In this document: one piece after another, positions 7,955 to 11,697 of the stretch
How the letters are laid out: each line of letters starts with the position of its first letter
Position numbering within the stretch: the stretch's first letter is position 1
Assembly: GCA_024636105.1 (NCBI GenBank)
Contig: JAGXHO010000025.1
Location: 1 to 11,697, forward strand
Source of the DNA: Trueperaceae bacterium
GTDB lineage: Bacteria; Deinococcota; Deinococci; Deinococcales; Trueperaceae
Direction: 5' to 3'
DNA length: 11,697 nucleotides
Notes under the pieces: generated by a model
Database searches by the model: none
Seen by the model: only the letters and a program-made list of their open reading frames with translations
Told to the model about the DNA's origin: nothing
Made by a program: the position numbers and the translations under genes

Positions 7955-8505
7955 TGCAGCCGCGCTTGGGCATCGACACGGCGACGCCGTATTTGTCGCT
8001 GGCGCTCTGGTGGCCCGCCGACCGGCGGACGGAGCGAGCCTCGGAGCGCGTCGGCCGCGACCTTGGCGCGCGCTTCGTCCCGGCCGTGGCGGCGTTCCTC
8101 GAGGAGCACGGCGTGGCCGTCGAGGACCTGGCGGGCATCGGGGTGGGCGTGGGCCCGGGCTCCTACACCGGCGCCCGGCTCGGGGTCGCGTTCGCGCTCG
8201 GGGTGGCGCGCGCCCGCACGCTGCTCGTCGTCGGCGGCGACAGCGCCGCAGCGCGCGCCGTGGCCACCGTCCCGGACGGCAGCACGGGTTGGGTGGCCAT
8301 GGAGACGCGCCGCGCCACCGCCTTGGCGAGCCGCTGGTCCCGAGCGGGCGACGCGGTCGTGCGGCTCGAGGACCTCGGCGCGCACCCGTTCGCGGAGCTC
8401 CCGGTGGGCGCGATCGCCAGCCTCGACGTCGCTCCCGACGCCGCTCGGCACGCTCGGGCGGTCGACGAGGACGGCGCGGAGCCGCCCCGCGTGCGGTACG
8501 GATGA
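7954..8505 (+). CDS. tsaB: tRNA t6A biosynthesis protein TsaB (short form)
   Basis: The 183-aa product has the ASKHA-fold TsaB signature. LGIDTATPYLSLAL lies at residues 5-18, RDLGARFVPAVAAFLEEHGV at about 35-54, and the key motif GIGVGVGPGSYTGARLGVAFA at 61-81, followed by ALGVARA. TsaB pairs with TsaD and TsaE to make t6A37 on tRNA; it is the non-catalytic partner. The start ATG 7954 overlaps the TsaE stop by one base (TGATG); TTG 7951 is a weaker alternative. The second half is short and divergent: TsaB proteins are more often about 210-230 aa, so part of the C-terminal lobe is reduced here. tsaD and rimI, frequent neighbours in other genomes, are absent from the window. A GC-rich hairpin follows the stop. 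Confidence 0.92.
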   Translation: MQPRLGIDTATPYLSLALWWPADRRTERASERVGRDLGARFVPAVAAFLEEHGVAVEDLAGIGVGVGPGSYTGARLGVAFALGVARARTLLVVGGDSAAARAVATVPDGSTGWVAMETRRATALASRWSRAGDAVVRLEDLGAHPFAELPVGAIASLDVAPDAARHARAVDEDGAEPPRVRYG

Positions 8506-8513
8506 CGGCGCGA

Positions 8514-8533
8514 CCCGCCGCCGGCCGGGCGGG
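8514..8533 (+). terminator. GC-rich hairpin after tsaB
   Basis: CCCGCC (8514-8519) can pair with GGCGGG (8528-8533) across an 8-base loop, starting nine bases after the tsaB stop. There is no T-run after it, so it is not a canonical intrinsic terminator. Such stems also arise easily by chance in sequence this rich in G+C. Its place between tsaB and a promoter-like box is the main reason to list it. Confidence 0.25.
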
Positions 8534-8548
8534 GCGATCGACCACGGG

Positions 8549-8554
8549 TATACT
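8549..8554 (+). promoter_or_regulatory. Probable -10 box of an mreB promoter
   Basis: TATACT at 8549-8554 matches the TATAAT consensus at five of six positions, in a gap of 115 bp that is otherwise almost pure G and C. No good -35 hexamer is found 16-18 bp upstream, and there is no TGn extension. A transcript from here would start near 8561 and leave a leader of about 60 bases before the mreB ATG. This would separate mreB from the tsaE-tsaB transcript. Confidence 0.45.
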
Positions 8555-8620
8555 GCCGCGCGTACCGCGATGGTGGCCGCGAGCGCCGCAGCGCGTGGCG
8601 ACGTCTGGAGCTGATGAGCG

Positions 8621-9652
8621 ATGAGATTCTGGCAGGAGATCGGCGTCGATCTCGGGACCGCGACGGTCCTGATCTACGTCAAGGGGAAGGGCATCATGCT
8701 CCGCGAGCCGTCGGTGATCGCGATGGTGCGCGACACCGGCGAGGTCAAAGCGGTCGGCGACGAGGCCTACCGCATGCTCGGCCGCACGCCCGGCAACATC
8801 GTCGCAGTGCGACCGATGCGCGACGGCGTGATCGCCGATTACGACCTCACCGAGAAGATGCTCAAGGCGTTCGTGCGCAAGGTCGTCACCGGCACGGGGC
8901 GCTTCTTCAAACCCAACATCATGGTGTGCGTCCCCTCGGGCGTCACCGAGGTCGAGCGCCGCGCCGTGCTGCAGGCCACCCGCGAGGTGGGCGCGCGCAA
9001 GGCGTTCCTGATCGAGGAGCCGCTCGCGGCCGCCATCGGCGCCGGCGTCCGCATCGCCGAGCCGACCGGCTCGATGATCGTGGACATCGGCGGCGGCACC
9101 ACCGACATCGCGATCATCTCGCTCGGCGGCATCGTCGTGTCCGAGTCCCTGCGGATCGCCGGCAACGAGTTCGACGAGGCGCTGATCCGGTACATCCGGC
9201 ACAAGGAGAACCTGCTCATCGGCGACCGCACCGCCGAAGAGGTGAAGATGAAGGTCGGTGCCGCCATCGTGGCGCATGCCGACGACGTGCGGGAGATCGA
9301 GGTGCGCGGTCGGGACCTGATCAACGGCCTCCCCAAGACCATCCGCGTGACGACCGAAGACACGGTCGAGGCGCTCAAGGAGCCCGTCCAGAAGATCGCC
9401 GACGGCGTGCGGCGGGTGCTCGAGATGGCGCCGCCGGAGCTGGTGTCCGACGTGATCGACCGCGGGATCATCATGACCGGCGGCGGCGCGCTGCTGCGCA
9501 ACTTCGACGAGTTGCTGCGCCAGACCACCGGCATCCCGGTCTCGGTCGCCGAGAGCCCCACCGATTGCGTGGCGCTCGGCACCGGCCAGGCGCTCGACAT
9601 GATCCCGGTCCTGCAGGACGCGCTGATCTCGGACACCTTCCTGCGCCGGTGA
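8621..9652 (+). CDS. mreB: Rod-shape actin homologue MreB
   Basis: The 343-aa product is full length for MreB. It shows the actin-fold nucleotide motifs: phosphate-1 loop GVDLGTATVLIYVKGKGI (8-25), the conserved CVPSGVTEVERRAV (103-116), IEEPLAAAIGAG (131-142), phosphate-2 loop VDIGGGTTDIAIISLGG (154-170) and the adenosine motif IIMTGGGALLRN (283-294). The N-terminus MRFWQEI could act as a short amphipathic membrane anchor. MreB forms membrane-bound antiparallel filaments that steer the elongasome and lateral wall synthesis. The sequence resembles the Thermus form in my memory (LREPSVIA, YRMLGRTPGNIVAVRP). ATG 8621 has TGGAG ten bases upstream. The usual partners mreC, mreD and mrdA (PBP2) do not follow; instead an exported peptidase-like gene begins 32 bp later, probably in the same transcript. 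Confidence 0.97.
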   Translation: MRFWQEIGVDLGTATVLIYVKGKGIMLREPSVIAMVRDTGEVKAVGDEAYRMLGRTPGNIVAVRPMRDGVIADYDLTEKMLKAFVRKVVTGTGRFFKPNIMVCVPSGVTEVERRAVLQATREVGARKAFLIEEPLAAAIGAGVRIAEPTGSMIVDIGGGTTDIAIISLGGIVVSESLRIAGNEFDEALIRYIRHKENLLIGDRTAEEVKMKVGAAIVAHADDVREIEVRGRDLINGLPKTIRVTTEDTVEALKEPVQKIADGVRRVLEMAPPELVSDVIDRGIIMTGGGALLRNFDELLRQTTGIPVSVAESPTDCVALGTGQALDMIPVLQDALISDTFLRR

Positions 9653-9684
9653 GGGGCGCGCGGTGAGGCGACCCGGGTGAGGAC

Positions 9685-11364
9685 GTGAGCGGGATGCGCG
9701 GCACCCTGCGCGACGCCGCCTTCGCGCTGGCGCTCCTCGCTCTGGCGCTGGTCGCGGGCGCCTTCGCCCAGGAGCGCGCGAACGACCCCACGACCTGGCC
9801 GGCGTTCCCGCTCGACGCGCTCGAACCCGGCCTCCGCGGGTACGGCCTCACCGAAGGTCCCGCGGGCATCGAGCGCTTCGACGTGGAGGTGCTCGCGGTG
9901 CAGAATGGGTTCGGCCTCGGGTTCCCGCTCGTGCTGGTGCGCGCCTCGGGTGGCCTGGTCGACGTGGGCGGCGGCGTGTCCGCCGGCATGAGCGGTAGCC
10001 CGGTGGTCCTCGGCGCGGGCCCCGACGAGCGACTGCTCGGCGCGATCGGCTACGTCTTCCCCGACTCGACCGGCGGCCTCGCCCTGGTCACGCCGATCGA
10101 CGCCATGCGCTCCGGCGACGGCAGCGGCGCGACGGCCGCGGCGCTCGCCGAGCACGGGGCCGTGCCGGTGGCGACCCCGCTGCTCGTGTCGGGGCTCGGG
10201 GTGCGCGCGCTGGCGCTGCTGCAGAGCAGCGTCCTGGCGCGCGGTGCGACCCCGATCCAAGCCGTGCAGGGTGGCGGAGGGCGCGCCGTCGCGACCGAGC
10301 CTCCGAGGCCCGGCTCGGCGGTCGCCGTCCAGTGGGTGCGCGGGGACGTCGATATCGGTGCGGTCGGGACCGCCACCGAGGTCGACGGCGACCGCGTGCT
10401 CGCCTTCGGGCACCCCGTGCTCGGCATCGGGCCCGTCGATTGGCCGCTCGCGCGCGCAGCCATCACGGCCGTCGTGGCGAACCGGACGATGCCGTTCAAG
10501 CTCGCGAACACCACCGCCGAGAGCATCGGAGCGATCGACCAAGACCGTCCGGCCGCGATCGGCGGTCGTCTGGGCGGGGTGGCCGATCTGTTGCCGGTCA
10601 CCCTCACCGTGGCGTACGGCGACGCTACCGAGGCGCTCCGATTCGACGTCGTGCGCGACGAGGCCCTGTGGCCGACGCTCGTGGCCGTCGCAACGCTCGA
10701 GGCGCTCGACCGGGTGCGCTCCCGCGTCGGCGAGGGAACCGCGACGCTGCACTGGGACGTCACCTTCCCCGCGGGTCCGGGACTCCGCCTCACCGAGGCC
10801 GTCGTCGACGCCGACGACGTCGCGACCGCCGCCGCCCGCCTCGCCGGCGCACCGCTGGCGCTCCTCGCCACGAACCCCTTCGAAGCGACCCAACCGACGC
10901 GCCTGGCGCTGCTGGTGCGGCTCGAGGACCGGCGCCGCGACGTCGAGGTCCGACGCGCGACCGTGAACCCGGGAACCGTCGAGGCGGGCGCCGTGCTTCC
11001 GCTCTTGCTGCGGCTGCAGCCGTGGCGCCGACCCGGCGAGGTCCGCGCCCTGGACGTGCGGCTCCCCGACGACCTGCACGGACGGGTCGAGGTCGTGGTG
11101 CGAGGCGGCACCTTCCCGCGCGAGGCGGACGGCGACGGCCCTCCCGATCCGGACGACGCACCGCTGACGTTCGACGAACTGCTGGCCTTCCTGCGCGACC
11201 GCCCTGGTGGCGGCGACCTGGTCGTCGAGGCGCGCGCCGACGACGGCGAGTGGGTGCGCCTGGAGCGCCTGGCGCTCTCCGGCTACGTGACCGGCCGCGT
11301 CGAGCTGACGCTCGAGGTCGTCCCCCCCGGCGACGAGCCGATGGCCGCCGAGGAGACCCCATGA
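9685..11364 (+). CDS. Exported SpoIVB-type (S55) serine peptidase-like protein
   Basis: The 559-aa product has a signal peptide (residues 1-29, hydrophobic core 11-28, AFAQ before the likely cut), so it works outside the cytoplasmic membrane. Residues 41-145 match the S55 core: PGLRGYGLT (48-56), IERFDVEVLAV (62-72), GGGVSAGMSGSPVVLG (95-110; the nucleophile would be a serine of GMSGSP, 101-106) and LLGAIGYVFP with LVTPIDAM. A second block at about 225-325 reads GTATEVDGDRVLAFGHPVLG (228-247), FKLANTTAESIGAI and GGRLGGVADLLPVTLTV. It carries the candidate histidine, His243. Residues 330-555 look like beta-rich domains. In Bacillus SpoIVB the histidine comes before the serine; here the order is reversed. 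The start may be GTG 9685 or ATG 9694: the purine run near 9678-9683 is too close to the GTG and suits the ATG better. Its role in a non-spore-former is unknown to me. Its stop overlaps the next gene (ATGA). Confidence 0.85.
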   Translation: MSGMRGTLRDAAFALALLALALVAGAFAQERANDPTTWPAFPLDALEPGLRGYGLTEGPAGIERFDVEVLAVQNGFGLGFPLVLVRASGGLVDVGGGVSAGMSGSPVVLGAGPDERLLGAIGYVFPDSTGGLALVTPIDAMRSGDGSGATAAALAEHGAVPVATPLLVSGLGVRALALLQSSVLARGATPIQAVQGGGGRAVATEPPRPGSAVAVQWVRGDVDIGAVGTATEVDGDRVLAFGHPVLGIGPVDWPLARAAITAVVANRTMPFKLANTTAESIGAIDQDRPAAIGGRLGGVADLLPVTLTVAYGDATEALRFDVVRDEALWPTLVAVATLEALDRVRSRVGEGTATLHWDVTFPAGPGLRLTEAVVDADDVATAAARLAGAPLALLATNPFEATQPTRLALLVRLEDRRRDVEVRRATVNPGTVEAGAVLPLLLRLQPWRRPGEVRALDVRLPDDLHGRVEVVVRGGTFPREADGDGPPDPDDAPLTFDELLAFLRDRPGGGDLVVEARADDGEWVRLERLALSGYVTGRVELTLEVVPPGDEPMAAEETP

Positions 11365-11697
11365 ACGACGTCGCACCGCTGCTGCAGGTCGAAGCCGTCC
11401 GCCTGCTCGAAGCCACCTGCACCGGAGCCGATCGACCGATCGTGCGTCTGCTCGAACCGGAAGCCGCCGCGTCGGTCGCCGCCCCAGCAGCGTCCGGCAC
11501 CGGTGCCGTCGTCGTGCTGGCCGGGGCTGCACCCGAGGAGGCGTGGGCGCGCTGGGCGATGGCCGGCGTAGCCGCGGTGGTGGTCGCGGACCGCGACCAC
11601 GAAGGCGCCGCGGGCGCTCGCGACGCGGACGGGCCGGCCCTATGGCGGGTGCGCGATGCGCGGCTCGCGCTGGCGCGCCTGTCGCGGCGCCTCGACC
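11361..11697 (+). CDS. Gene start cut by window end, possibly a Mur-ligase-like N-terminal domain
   Basis: Only the first 112 codons are visible; the frame runs open off the right edge. ATG 11361 overlaps the preceding stop (ATGA), and GAGGAG (11350-11355) lies five bases upstream, so coupled translation is very likely. The stretch GAVVVLAGAAPEEAWARWAM, then AGVAAVVVADRD, then VRDARLALARLSRRLD is loosely like the end of a MurE N-terminal domain, where a beta-strand/helix unit leads into a PDARxALA motif. The typical MurE DSR motif and the ATP-binding GTNGKT motif are not seen; the latter would lie beyond the window. A transcription regulator N-terminal domain is another possibility. There is no signal peptide. 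The reading frame is firm, the family is not. Confidence 0.7.
   Translation, partial: MNDVAPLLQVEAVRLLEATCTGADRPIVRLLEPEAAASVAAPAASGTGAVVVLAGAAPEEAWARWAMAGVAAVVVADRDHEGAAGARDADGPALWRVRDARLALARLSRRLD

Noticed and set aside
1894..8505. MglA-type Ras-like GTPase as partner of the roadblock proteins
   Set aside because: The only P-loop seen is that of TsaE, which carries clear TsaE signatures. A partner GTPase, if any, is encoded elsewhere.
8614..9666. 350-codon + strand frame overlapping mreB
   Set aside because: It is a shifted reading of mreB, rich in Arg and Gly. MreB itself is unambiguous in the frame from 8621.
8839..11532. 897-codon open frame on the minus strand
   Set aside because: It lies opposite mreB and the S55 protein, both certain by motif. 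The antisense translation has no family features.

Overview
The window is very GC-rich bacterial DNA (clearly well above 65 % G+C by eye) and is densely packed. Every supported gene lies on the + strand, with several ATGA-type stop/start overlaps. The gene set (guaA end, hrcA, tsaE, tsaB, a Thermus-like mreB, roadblock-domain proteins, a SpoIVB/S55-type peptidase) and a TAnnnT box just upstream of hrcA would suit a member of the Deinococcota (Thermus, Deinococcus or Truepera side). That placement is an inference from remembered family resemblance, not from a search.

Layout. (1) Bases 1-675 hold the last codons of GMP synthase (guaA) and an EVE-domain protein gene. Between them is a perfect 40-bp direct repeat that contains the guaA 3' end; it resembles an integration scar or a local duplication. 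(2) Bases 716-1660 encode the heat-shock repressor HrcA. (3) Bases 1894-7545 hold three genes that I cannot assign to any described system. They are a 238-aa protein with a helical N-terminal domain and a C-terminal roadblock/LC7-like domain; a 625-aa exported membrane protein with a large helical extracytoplasmic region and C-terminal transmembrane segments; and a 1010-aa coiled-coil protein. The coiled-coil protein starts with a paralogue of the first protein's N-terminal domain and also ends in a roadblock-like domain. (4) Bases 7532-8505 encode TsaE and TsaB of the tRNA t6A pathway, overlapping the coiled-coil gene and each other. (5) Bases 8621-9652 encode MreB, preceded by a short gap with a GC hairpin and a good -10 box. 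(6) Bases 9685-11364 encode a secreted S55-type peptidase-like protein. It overlaps a final gene cut by the window end, which is tentatively Mur-ligase-like.

How the genes may work together. The three-gene block looks like a membrane-linked structural module: two cytoplasmic proteins with the same terminal domains, one short and one stretched by a long coiled coil, flank a membrane protein that has a cytoplasmic tail. The nearby MreB, the exported peptidase-like protein and a possible peptidoglycan ligase suggest an envelope or cell-shape setting. This functional link is inferred only from domain make-up and gene order. No Ras-like MglA GTPase, the usual partner of bacterial roadblock proteins, is in the window.
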